A stretch of 7,999 bases of DNA from Saprospiraceae bacterium (GTDB lineage Bacteria > Bacteroidota > Bacteroidia > Chitinophagales > Saprospiraceae): contig SLDF01000087.1 in assembly GCA_007125435.1 (NCBI GenBank), positions 1 through 7,999 on the forward strand. The letters are read 5' to 3'. The notes beneath the pieces are model-generated. The model was given only the letters and a program-made list of their open reading frames with translations. It was not told the origin of the DNA and did no database searches. The translations under genes were made by a program, and so were the position numbers. Shown in pieces: positions 1-6,384 of the stretch (position 1 is the stretch's first letter; every line of letters begins with the position of its first letter).

Positions 1-77
1 AAAAAAGAAAAGGCTAATAGATTGCATAAAACCAAGGGCAGATCAACTATATGTACCCTGCCACATGTATGTATTTC

Positions 78-661
78 TCACATGTCCTTATCATGAAAAA
101 AAGCTATGAACCGATTAACCAATTGTTGATCTTTTGACTTTTTATGTGTTAGTCCCCAGAAAAAATAAGTGATCCAGAATCCCTTTATAGATTTTGGATA
201 TTTTTTAAACAAATCTTGCAGGTGGGGTTTCTTCCATTTGCGCTGCCCTTGATAATAAATGATGGGGATGATCAGTTTAACCCTCATTACGAATTTCCAA
301 TGCATAATTCGGGTTTAAGCGGTTGTTTTTGTCTAATGATTTTCATGTAATGCGCAAACATGTAATACCCTATCTGAATTAGCACATGCTTACCAGGGGA
401 GCTTTTATGTTCGAAAAGTAAGACTACATCTACCTTTTGATCCGATGATTCTATCAATGGCACTTCAAAGATTAAATCTGAGAAATACTCCTTCAGGTCT
501 TGGTTTATATAGGAATCACTCAAAACTTTCAGAGCACCCAAATCTAGCTGAGAAGACAACTCAGTGGGCAAAATTGTCTCAAAAGAGGCCGCAGCCCTTT
601 TCGGATCAGAAAAAGACGCTCGTACAAATTTATCATGAATATTATGGATATCGTCTTGCAT
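78..661 (-). pseudogene. Rpn family (PDDEXK nuclease / putative transposase) pseudogene, frameshifted and truncated
   Basis: Two overlapping minus-strand reading frames together resemble one Rpn-type protein (recombination-promoting nuclease / transposase_31 family, PD-(D/E)XK fold). The first part (661 to 287, 124 codons, ATG start) has the family-like N-terminus with HDKFVRASFSDPKRA and then VDVVLLFEHKSS, which carries the D...ExK-like nuclease core. It ends at a stop just after a RQKQPLKP segment. The second part (305 to 78) supplies the expected continuation, VKLIIPIIYYQGQRKWKK followed by LQDLFKKYP, in a frame displaced by a net +2/-1, so a small indel near 287-310 split the gene. The second part stops after about 75 codons, while intact members are usually about 300 residues, so the C-terminal half is missing. 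No family-like continuation was found in positions 1-77. Intact relatives are DNA endonucleases that promote RecA-independent recombination. This copy is probably inactive, barring a sequencing error or programmed frameshift. Confidence 0.8.
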
Positions 662-683
662 GCGTGGGGCGTATAGTTAAATT

Positions 684-691
684 CAAAAATA
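684..691 (-). promoter_or_regulatory. Putative Bacteroidota -7 box upstream of the Rpn pseudogene
   Basis: Read on the minus strand this is TATTTTTG, matching the Bacteroidota primary-sigma -7 consensus TAnnTTTG. It ends 23 bases upstream of the ATG at 661. No convincing -33 TTTG element was found at the usual distance, and the surroundings are AT-rich, so a chance match is possible. Confidence 0.3.
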
Positions 692-902
692 AAAACTTTC
701 CCAATATTTTTGCTTAATGTATTTCAAAATATCGTTTTCCTCAGTCTAGCTTGAGCGTGCAGAAGTGCACAATAGCCATGTGAGTAAACCAATCGAAGTG
801 ACTCGTCGCATAATCCGATTAGAAATGTTAAAGGAGCAGTTGATATATATGTGGTTCGATAAAAAATACCGTTATTTACGTGTCTTCAAATAAAGTACAT
901 TA

Positions 903-3900
903 ATGAAAGTCTTGCTGGTTCGGTGTAGCCTTCTTATTACATTTTTGGCTTGCTTTTTGTCCACAAATTCTGGACTTGGTCAGCAATTGGTCATCAATGA
1001 AGTTATGGCTTCTAATGCTACTACTATCGCAGATGAGGATGGAGACTTTGAAGATTGGATAGAGTTGTACAATGGTACAGATGAGACGATTGATCTGGAG
1101 GGCTTTGGGCTTTCTGATGATTTTACCAGACCTTTCAGATGGGTTTTTCCAACTGTTTCAATAGAACCTGGACAGTTTCTGCTACTATGGGCCTCTGGTA
1201 AGGATAGGAAGGATGCAGAAGGTGCCTTACATACCAACTTCAGTATAAGCTCATCCGGAGAGCCTATTATACTTACTGACCCACTGGGTAGCCGAATAGA
1301 TTTAATAGATGATGTGCCCATTCCTAGAGATGTATCATACGGTAGATTTTCAGATGGTTCACCTAATTTGTACTTTTTTGCCACACCTACTCCAGGCGAA
1401 CCTAATGATGCTGAAATATATACCGGTATTCTAGATGATTTGAGTCTTTCAGTTGTACCATCAACTGAAAATACTTATCAGGTTATTTTATCCCATCCTG
1501 ATCCTGAGGCCATTATACTTTATGCTTTAGATGGAGAAGACCCATTGTCTGGTGGTAATGTCTATGAGGACACTCTGACTTTAATTGCAGAGTCAGAGAA
1601 TGCTTTAATGTTTATACGGACAGTACCTATTGATGTTGCTGTTTCGAATTATGGATGGATTCGACCTGAGGATGAATTTGAAAAAGGGTTAACGATTCGT
1701 GCCGCAGCGGTTAAGTCAGGTTACAGGTCTTCACCAATAGTCGGAAGAACATTATTTAGCAATTTACCAAACTTCCCTGTTGTCGCTATTTCTGTAAATA
1801 ATGATGATTTTTTTGATGACTCTGTCGGCATATACGTCCCCGGCTTAATTTATGAAAGAAATGGTTTTAATTGGAGTAACCCCTGGGGGTATCCAAATGC
1901 AAACTATCACCAAGATGGAGCTCAATGGGAAAGACCAATCAGCGTTGAATTTATCTATCCTGATGAGCAGTATCACGCCAGAGAACTAGGGGTTAGAATT
2001 CATGGGTCTGGTTCTCGTGCCCTTCCACAAAAGTCACTTAGGTTATATGCCAGACCTACAAATGGAGGAGATGAAATAGATTTTGATGTATTTCAAAATG
2101 GAAAATCAGGATATCGCCGGTTAATTCTTAGAACCTCTGGTCAAGATGCTGTATACCAAACTACTCTTTTCAGAGATGCAGTTATACACAGAATTTTTGG
2201 TCATATGGGGATGGAAGACCAATTGGCACAACCAGTTTTAGTGTACATCAATGGAGAATTTTGGGGGCTGCATAATGTAAGAGAGCGATTTGACGTCCAT
2301 TATCTTGAGAGAAGGTTTGGAGTTGACCCGAACTTGATCGATTATTTAGAATTTGATGGCGCTGTGAAAGAGGGAGATTCTGATCATTACTATATTTTGA
2401 GAAACCACTTGATTAATAACGATATGTCCGATGACGAAAATATGGCATATGCAGAAACACTCGTGGATGTTGACAATTATATTAATTATCAAGTTGCTCA
2501 AATATACGCTTCTAACTATGACTGGCCTGGAAATAATATTGAGTATTGGAGAAGTAAAAAAGACTTTAGCCCCAATGAGGGTCCTGGGAAAGATGGGAGA
2601 TGGAGATGGGTGTTTAAAGATATTGATTCAGGATTTGGTATGCATGACCCGCCCGGGTACACCTATGATATGCTTTCTCACGCTTTAGAAACTAATGGAC
2701 CATCATGGCCAAACCCTCCATGGTCTACTCAGTTTTTAAGATCATTGTTAAATAACAATACTTTTAAGCGAGATTTTATAAATCGCTTTTGTGATGAAAT
2801 GAATACCGGTCTGCTTCCCACTAGGGTTACAAACCTTATTAATGAGTATGCAAATGAGTTAGCGCCATTCATTAGTGATCATGCCAAAAGGTGGGGACGG
2901 CCAGTTGATGTCGTCGACTGGCGGACCAATGTCAATACAATGGTCCAATATGCGCAGAAAAGACCGGACTATCAAAGAAAGCATTTGCGCGAATATTTTG
3001 GCTTAGAGGAAGAGAAAGAAGTAACTTTTGATATTTACCCTGTTAGTGCAGGAGTCGTCAAGGTGAATTCTAAAGTCATAGATACATCAACCCCAGGCGT
3101 GGGTGCATTTCCATATCCATGGAGTGGCATTTATTTTAGTGACGTTGCTATAAAAGTTGAAGCACTCCCTGAGCAGGGATATACATTTTCTCATTGGGAA
3201 GGTGCATTAGAGACTTCAGACAATCCACTAATAGTTTTGCCATCTGAGCTAAGCGGGGCGCTTCATGCTATATTCACTTCCTCTGTAGATGGAGGAAATT
3301 TAATCCACTACTACCACTTCAACGACCTCGATAACTCCGCAAACCTTACAGAAGTATCGCCGGACTTTTCCAGAGTCAAAACCAGCTCTATCACCTATCC
3401 AGGCGCAGGAAGTGGATATATGGATGATGTCAACGATGGTACTCATCTGTTAGCCATACCGGGTGTTGACCCGGGTAGAGCCCTTAGAGTTAGAAATCCA
3501 TCACAAAATCGGAATCTGGTTTTCAAAGTGCCTTCTACCGGGTATGGGCAGTTGAGGTTCAGATATGCAGCCAAGCGCACCAATAATGGTGCACGCCAGC
3601 AAGCGGCATTTTACCGCACTTCGAGTGATGGTACGTGGCAGTTTCTTGCAGATACGCTATTCATTACACCTGATTGGCAGGAGTATCACCTCAGCCTTAT
3701 TGGTCTTGACGGCGTTGACAATAATGCAGACCTGGAGATCATGCTTAGGTTTCTTGGTGATGAAGCGGGCAATGACTCCGGCAATAATAGATTTGATAAT
3801 GTAACTTTAGTAGGACGCCCTCTAAAGATAAGCCCGGATACCGACCCCCTGCTTACCGATGTCCATGTCTTTCCCAATCCCACTCATGACCATATCACAA

Positions 3901-4106
3901 TTAATGCTGTAGCTGTGAAGCCACTAAAGGCAAAAATTCAGCTTTACGACATGGCAGGCAAGCTGATCAGGGACTTCCCGGAAGCAGATCTTTTGCAAGG
4001 ACGTAATTTCATAACCCATCATATTACGCCCATAACATCCGGGCAATATATACTCACCATACTAACAGGTAGCCAGACATTTACTAAGCCCATAATTGTA
4101 CATTGA
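903..4106 (+). CDS. Exported CotH-kinase protein with lamin-tail domain and T9SS type A sorting domain
   Basis: Complete 1067-residue protein, ATG to TGA. Residues 1-26 form a signal peptide (basic start, hydrophobic LLITFLACFL, likely cleavage near GLGQ). Residues 28-167 form a lamin-tail-like domain (LVINEVMASN, DWIELYNGTDETIDLEGFGLSD). Residues 180-285 resemble a chitobiase/hexosaminidase C-terminal beta domain (ILYALDGEDP, LTIRAAAVKSGY). Residues 291-580 and part of what follows form a CotH-like kinase: GVRIHGSGSRALPQKSLRLY (363-382, K377 the likely ATP-contacting lysine), GEFWGLHNVRERFD, the Asn-containing NYDWPGNN, and FKDIDSGFG (D573 and D575 as probable metal or catalytic acids). Residues 707-792 resemble a divergent InlB B-repeat (GYTFSHWEG). 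Residues 800-971 look like a jelly-roll module. Residues 985-1067 are the T9SS tail (VFPNPTHDHITI to IIVH). CotH proteins of Bacillus spores phosphorylate coat proteins. The substrate here is unknown, and kinase activity is inferred from motifs. Expected location is the cell surface or medium. The gene stands alone between opposite-strand neighbours. Codon use changes near position 3300. Confidence 0.93.
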   Translation: MKVLLVRCSLLITFLACFLSTNSGLGQQLVINEVMASNATTIADEDGDFEDWIELYNGTDETIDLEGFGLSDDFTRPFRWVFPTVSIEPGQFLLLWASGKDRKDAEGALHTNFSISSSGEPIILTDPLGSRIDLIDDVPIPRDVSYGRFSDGSPNLYFFATPTPGEPNDAEIYTGILDDLSLSVVPSTENTYQVILSHPDPEAIILYALDGEDPLSGGNVYEDTLTLIAESENALMFIRTVPIDVAVSNYGWIRPEDEFEKGLTIRAAAVKSGYRSSPIVGRTLFSNLPNFPVVAISVNNDDFFDDSVGIYVPGLIYERNGFNWSNPWGYPNANYHQDGAQWERPISVEFIYPDEQYHARELGVRIHGSGSRALPQKSLRLYARPTNGGDEIDFDVFQNGKSGYRRLILRTSGQDAVYQTTLFRDAVIHRIFGHMGMEDQLAQPVLVYINGEFWGLHNVRERFDVHYLERRFGVDPNLIDYLEFDGAVKEGDSDHYYILRNHLINNDMSDDENMAYAETLVDVDNYINYQVAQIYASNYDWPGNNIEYWRSKKDFSPNEGPGKDGRWRWVFKDIDSGFGMHDPPGYTYDMLSHALETNGPSWPNPPWSTQFLRSLLNNNTFKRDFINRFCDEMNTGLLPTRVTNLINEYANELAPFISDHAKRWGRPVDVVDWRTNVNTMVQYAQKRPDYQRKHLREYFGLEEEKEVTFDIYPVSAGVVKVNSKVIDTSTPGVGAFPYPWSGIYFSDVAIKVEALPEQGYTFSHWEGALETSDNPLIVLPSELSGALHAIFTSSVDGGNLIHYYHFNDLDNSANLTEVSPDFSRVKTSSITYPGAGSGYMDDVNDGTHLLAIPGVDPGRALRVRNPSQNRNLVFKVPSTGYGQLRFRYAAKRTNNGARQQAAFYRTSSDGTWQFLADTLFITPDWQEYHLSLIGLDGVDNNADLEIMLRFLGDEAGNDSGNNRFDNVTLVGRPLKISPDTDPLLTDVHVFPNPTHDHITINAVAVKPLKAKIQLYDMAGKLIRDFPEADLLQGRNFITHHITPITSGQYILTILTGSQTFTKPIIVH

Positions 4107-4614
4107 CTTAACATGCAAAAGACAATAGTACTCTTAAGCATGAGCAATCAAACTAATTGATTTGATGAATCCATTTTAGTTGATTGTGAATTTAACTTAA
4201 AGATATCAACCCTCACCGTCAATAAAAAAAAACTTCTTAGCTACTTCAATGACTATCCGGATCATTTGGTTGCATTTCAAAATGCCGTTTTTTCTGGATA
4301 TGCATCAGCGATGCGGAGTGGGTCACGAGCTTATGCGAGTGAGTCCGCAGGACCGAGCGAACAGCGAGCCCCGGAGCGTAGCGACCCGACGACGGCAGGA
4401 GGAGGGTGATGCCCAAAGCGATAAAATGAAATACCTCCCATCAAAAAATAGTTAACATTTACTTTTCATATTACATGCCAAACCGAGAAAAATGGATCAC
4501 CTGGCGTAAGGTTGATGAGATGAACCTATGCAACACCAAAAGCAAACTGTAAGTGAATCATATACCTAAAGCCCTCTTACCACCCGCTCTTCACAGAAGG
4601 ATGAGCAACAGCCA
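4107..4614. other. Gene-free spacer between two convergent genes, holding repeat copy A
   Basis: This stretch separates the convergent 3' ends of the CotH-kinase gene and prfA. Its only clear content is the GC-rich repeat at 4302-4417. A weak hairpin (AATCAA / TTGATT, 4146-4162) follows the CotH-kinase stop by about 40 bases but lacks a U-tract, so no terminator is called. The open frame at 4249-4455 runs through the repeat and resembles no protein. A 25-codon frame from 4475 to 4552 is also unsupported. Confidence 0.6.
4302..4417 (-). repeat. GC-rich interspersed repeat, copy A (116 bp)
   Basis: On the minus strand it begins TTTGGGCATCACCC and ends CATCGCTGATGC, the same ends as copy B at 5780-5898 on the plus strand. 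Between them lie shared blocks such as TCGGGTCGCTACG, GGGCTC and GCTCnTGAC. At the left end GCATC-AGC-GATGC (4302-4314) is a perfect small hairpin. The termini share an imperfect inverted core (TGCATCAGC / GGCATCACC), giving a MITE- or REP-like look. Compared with copy B, the loop between ACCC and GGGT carries about 13 extra bases. It is much richer in GC than its surroundings and does not seem to code. Family identity is unknown; mobilisation in trans by a transposase elsewhere in the genome is an inference. Confidence 0.72.
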
Positions 4615-5685
4615 TCACAGACTAATACCCGCCTTCAGCTTCTCTGTATTTTCATGCATTTGCAGGGCCTCGATTATAGGCTCCAGTTCGCCCTCCATGA
4701 CTCGATCCAGATTGTATGAAGTGAAGTTGATCCGATGATCTGTAAATCTATTTTGCGGGAAATTATATGTTCTTATTTTTTCTGATCGATCACCGCTACC
4801 TACGAGGCTCTTACGCTTCTCAGTGTGTTCGCTCACGGCCTTATTGACCTGTTGTTCTTTGATCTGAGCGATCAAGCGGCTCATAGCGATTTCGCGGTTT
4901 TTGATCTGCGAACGACCATCCGTACTTTCTGCTACCACACCTGTGGGCAAGTGAGTGAATCTCACACCGGACTCCGTCTTGTTCACGTGCTGTCCACCGG
5001 CCCCACTAGATCTGAATGTATCGACCTTGAGGTCGGCCTTATTGATATCTATATCTTCGATTTCCATTTTAGGCATCACAGCCACAGTAGCCGCAGAGGT
5101 ATGGACGCGACCTTGCGACTCCGTCTTTGGGACCCGCTGTACCCTGTGTGCTCCCGACTCAAATTTTAATGTCCCAAATACCTCATTGCCCTTGACCTCT
5201 AGTTCGATCTTATTATACCCACCTTGTGTCCCCTCATTGATACTGATGATCTCATACTGCCATCCCATACGCTCGAAGTATTTGGTGTACATCCGGTACA
5301 GATCCCCGGCAAATATAGAGGCTTCATCACCACCGGTACCGGACCTTATTTCAAACAACACATCTTTGTCATCATCCGGATCCTTAGGTACGAGCATTAA
5401 TTTAAGCTCCTCCTCAATGTTATTTTTTTGTTCGTTGAGCTCCTCCAATTCCATTGCCGCCATTTCTTTGATTTCGGCATCGCTATCTTTGAGCATAAAC
5501 TTTGCATTGTCTATATTGCTGAGGATGAGTTTGTATTCATCGGTTGTGTCCACTATGTCTTTCAGGTCACTATATTCCTTATTGATCTTGCTATACCGCT
5601 TGATATCCGATATGATATCAGGATCCGAGAGTTGCTCTTCCAGATTCAAAAATCGCGCCCTTAATGATTCGAGTTTGTCCAGCAT
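4615..5685 (-). CDS. prfA: Peptide chain release factor 1 (RF1)
   Basis: Cytoplasmic class I release factor that recognises UAA and UAG in the ribosomal A site and triggers hydrolysis of peptidyl-tRNA. The protein is 356 residues from the ATG at 5685, close to the usual length of about 355-360. The N-terminal part (about 1-100) is a charged helical coiled-coil region. The RF1 core follows, with FEIRSGTGGDEA, then ESGAHRVQRVPKTESQGR, where PKT (186-188) is the PxT stop-codon-reading tripeptide that separates RF1 from RF2 (SPF). SSGAGGQHVNKTESGVR holds the catalytic GGQ (230-232). The C-terminal part has GDRSEKIRTYNFPQNRFTDHR. The frame can be extended to a TTG at 5715, but MLDKLESL is the normal family start and that TTG lies inside the likely promoter box, so the ATG is preferred. 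It has no operon partner here and sits between two inverted repeat copies. All key residues are present, so it should be functional. Confidence 0.97.
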   Translation of the reverse strand: MLDKLESLRARFLNLEEQLSDPDIISDIKRYSKINKEYSDLKDIVDTTDEYKLILSNIDNAKFMLKDSDAEIKEMAAMELEELNEQKNNIEEELKLMLVPKDPDDDKDVLFEIRSGTGGDEASIFAGDLYRMYTKYFERMGWQYEIISINEGTQGGYNKIELEVKGNEVFGTLKFESGAHRVQRVPKTESQGRVHTSAATVAVMPKMEIEDIDINKADLKVDTFRSSGAGGQHVNKTESGVRFTHLPTGVVAESTDGRSQIKNREIAMSRLIAQIKEQQVNKAVSEHTEKRKSLVGSGDRSEKIRTYNFPQNRFTDHRINFTSYNLDRVMEGELEPIIEALQMHENTEKLKAGISL

Positions 5686-5712
5686 ATGTCGATATGATTC
5701 TATTTTGAGGTG

Positions 5713-5720
5713 CAAATATA
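5713..5720 (-). promoter_or_regulatory. Putative -7 promoter box of prfA
   Basis: The minus strand reads TATATTTG, an exact match to the Bacteroidota TAnnTTTG -7 consensus. It lies 28 bases before the prfA ATG at 5685, which predicts a short leader of about 20 bases. No clear TTTG -33 element was found at the normal spacing. The box overlaps the alternative TTG codon at 5713-5715, which argues against translation starting there. Confidence 0.5.
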
Positions 5721-5779
5721 CATTATACTAAGATGCATTCACTATCGAATTGGCATAAGCCTTATGGATTCATGATTAA

Positions 5780-5898
5780 TTTGGGCATCACCCTTCGGGT
5801 CGCTACGTTACAGGGCTCCCTGAACGGTCGGCCTCTACTCCACTATCGTTGCGTAGAGTCTGGCTCCTGACGTCGCCACCCTTTCACATCGCTGATGC
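5780..5898 (+). repeat. GC-rich interspersed repeat, copy B (119 bp), inverted relative to copy A
   Basis: Begins TTTGGGCATCACCC and ends CATCGCTGATGC, matching the reverse complement of 4302-4417. Close to the left end ACCC-TTC-GGGT (5790-5800) forms a compact hairpin, continuing into the shared TCGGGTCGCTACG block. The middle has diverged from copy A but keeps recognisable segments (GGGCTC, GGTCGG, GGCTCCTGAC). The copy sits about 60 bases upstream of the presumed prfA -7 box, pointing away from prfA. No coding potential was recognised. Confidence 0.72.
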
Positions 5899-6085
5899 TA
5901 TATTTGGTAGATTGCCCATTCCATCACTCACCCTGCACCTACCGGAGAACAACTTTAGATTGCCCGATAAATAATCTACATGCAATGGATTATCATATTG
6001 TCAAATTGTAAAAAAATAAGCTTCCCACTAAACCAACACCAGCTTTATGAGCAACCTACAAATACTCACCCACAAATACAACCAC

Positions 6086-6114
6086 TGAAGTTCATATAAA
6101 TTTAAAGAACTTCA
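6086..6114. repeat. Perfect 8-bp inverted repeat with 13-base AT-only spacer
   Basis: TGAAGTTC (6086-6093) is followed by 13 A/T bases and GAACTTCA (6107-6114). The arms are exact reverse complements. It could be a binding site for a dimeric regulator or a weak hairpin. It lies about 270 bases before the start at 6385, too far for a typical core-promoter operator, and has no U-tract. Its function is unknown. Confidence 0.45.
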
Positions 6115-6303
6115 ACTATTATAATTTATAGGATTACTCTATTTTTACCAGCGTTCTCAATTAGCAATACCGCTAACTTTAGAGAATGCCAACTGTATAA
6201 AGATATTTCTTTATTTGTAAAATAAACGGATTGATGGGTTTACCTTGTATGTAGCACCAAACCCCCACGCCTATTATTTTCATAAAGTCCTATACAGTAG
6301 ATA

Positions 6304-6311
6304 TATTTTTG
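6304..6311 (+). promoter_or_regulatory. Possible -7 box for the right-hand exported gene
   Basis: TATTTTTG matches the Bacteroidota TAnnTTTG -7 pattern and would give a leader of about 65 bases before the ATG at 6385. No clear -33 TTTG was found, and the local sequence is AT-rich, so this is only a candidate. Confidence 0.3.
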
Positions 6312-6384
6312 ACCGCGTAATCATTGATTAAAACATATTGAAGCCTCTATTTCGATGGCTTTCGACCTATAAACCAAACTTAGT

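Larger units (their letters stand above)
5899..6384. other. Gene-free AT-rich spacer upstream of the right-hand exported gene
   Basis: No protein-like reading frame or RNA gene was recognised on either strand. Visible items are a 10-base direct repeat TAGATTGCCC (5908-5917 and 5956-5965), a perfect 8-base inverted repeat (6086-6114), a small imperfect hairpin with TTAGC/GCTAA inner arms (6161-6176) and TTCTC/GAGAA outer arms, and a -7-like box at 6304-6311. The long leader region may hold regulation of the gene at 6385, but no known riboswitch or operator class was recognised. Confidence 0.55.

Noticed and set aside
445..717. Plus-strand open frame of 90 codons opposite the Rpn pseudogene
   Set aside because: It is antisense to a recognisable family sequence, and its translation shows no domain-like features.
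780..893. 37-codon plus-strand frame with GTG start just before the CotH-kinase gene (contains RRIIRLEMLKEQ)
   Set aside because: Short, with no recognised family, no clear start signal, and AT-rich composition in which such frames arise by chance. It would need conservation in relatives to be credible.
980..1384. 134-codon minus-strand frame
   Set aside because: Antisense to the lamin-tail-like region of the CotH-kinase gene, with no protein-like features of its own.
4146..4166. Possible hairpin terminator after the CotH-kinase gene (AATCAA / TTGATT)
   Set aside because: The stem is short and AT-only, and no T-tract follows, so it does not support a terminator call.
4249..4455. 68-codon plus-strand frame
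   Set aside because: It runs through repeat copy A, and the translation is the arginine/serine-rich read-through of a GC-rich non-coding repeat.
4955..5731. 258-codon plus-strand frame
   Set aside because: It lies entirely antisense to prfA, whose RF1 motifs are unambiguous. The serine/leucine-rich translation is typical of an antisense shadow.
5908..5965. Direct repeat TAGATTGCCC, two copies 48 bases apart
   Set aside because: Only two 10-base copies with no regular spacing or flanking structure. It is not a CRISPR and not convincing as an attachment site.
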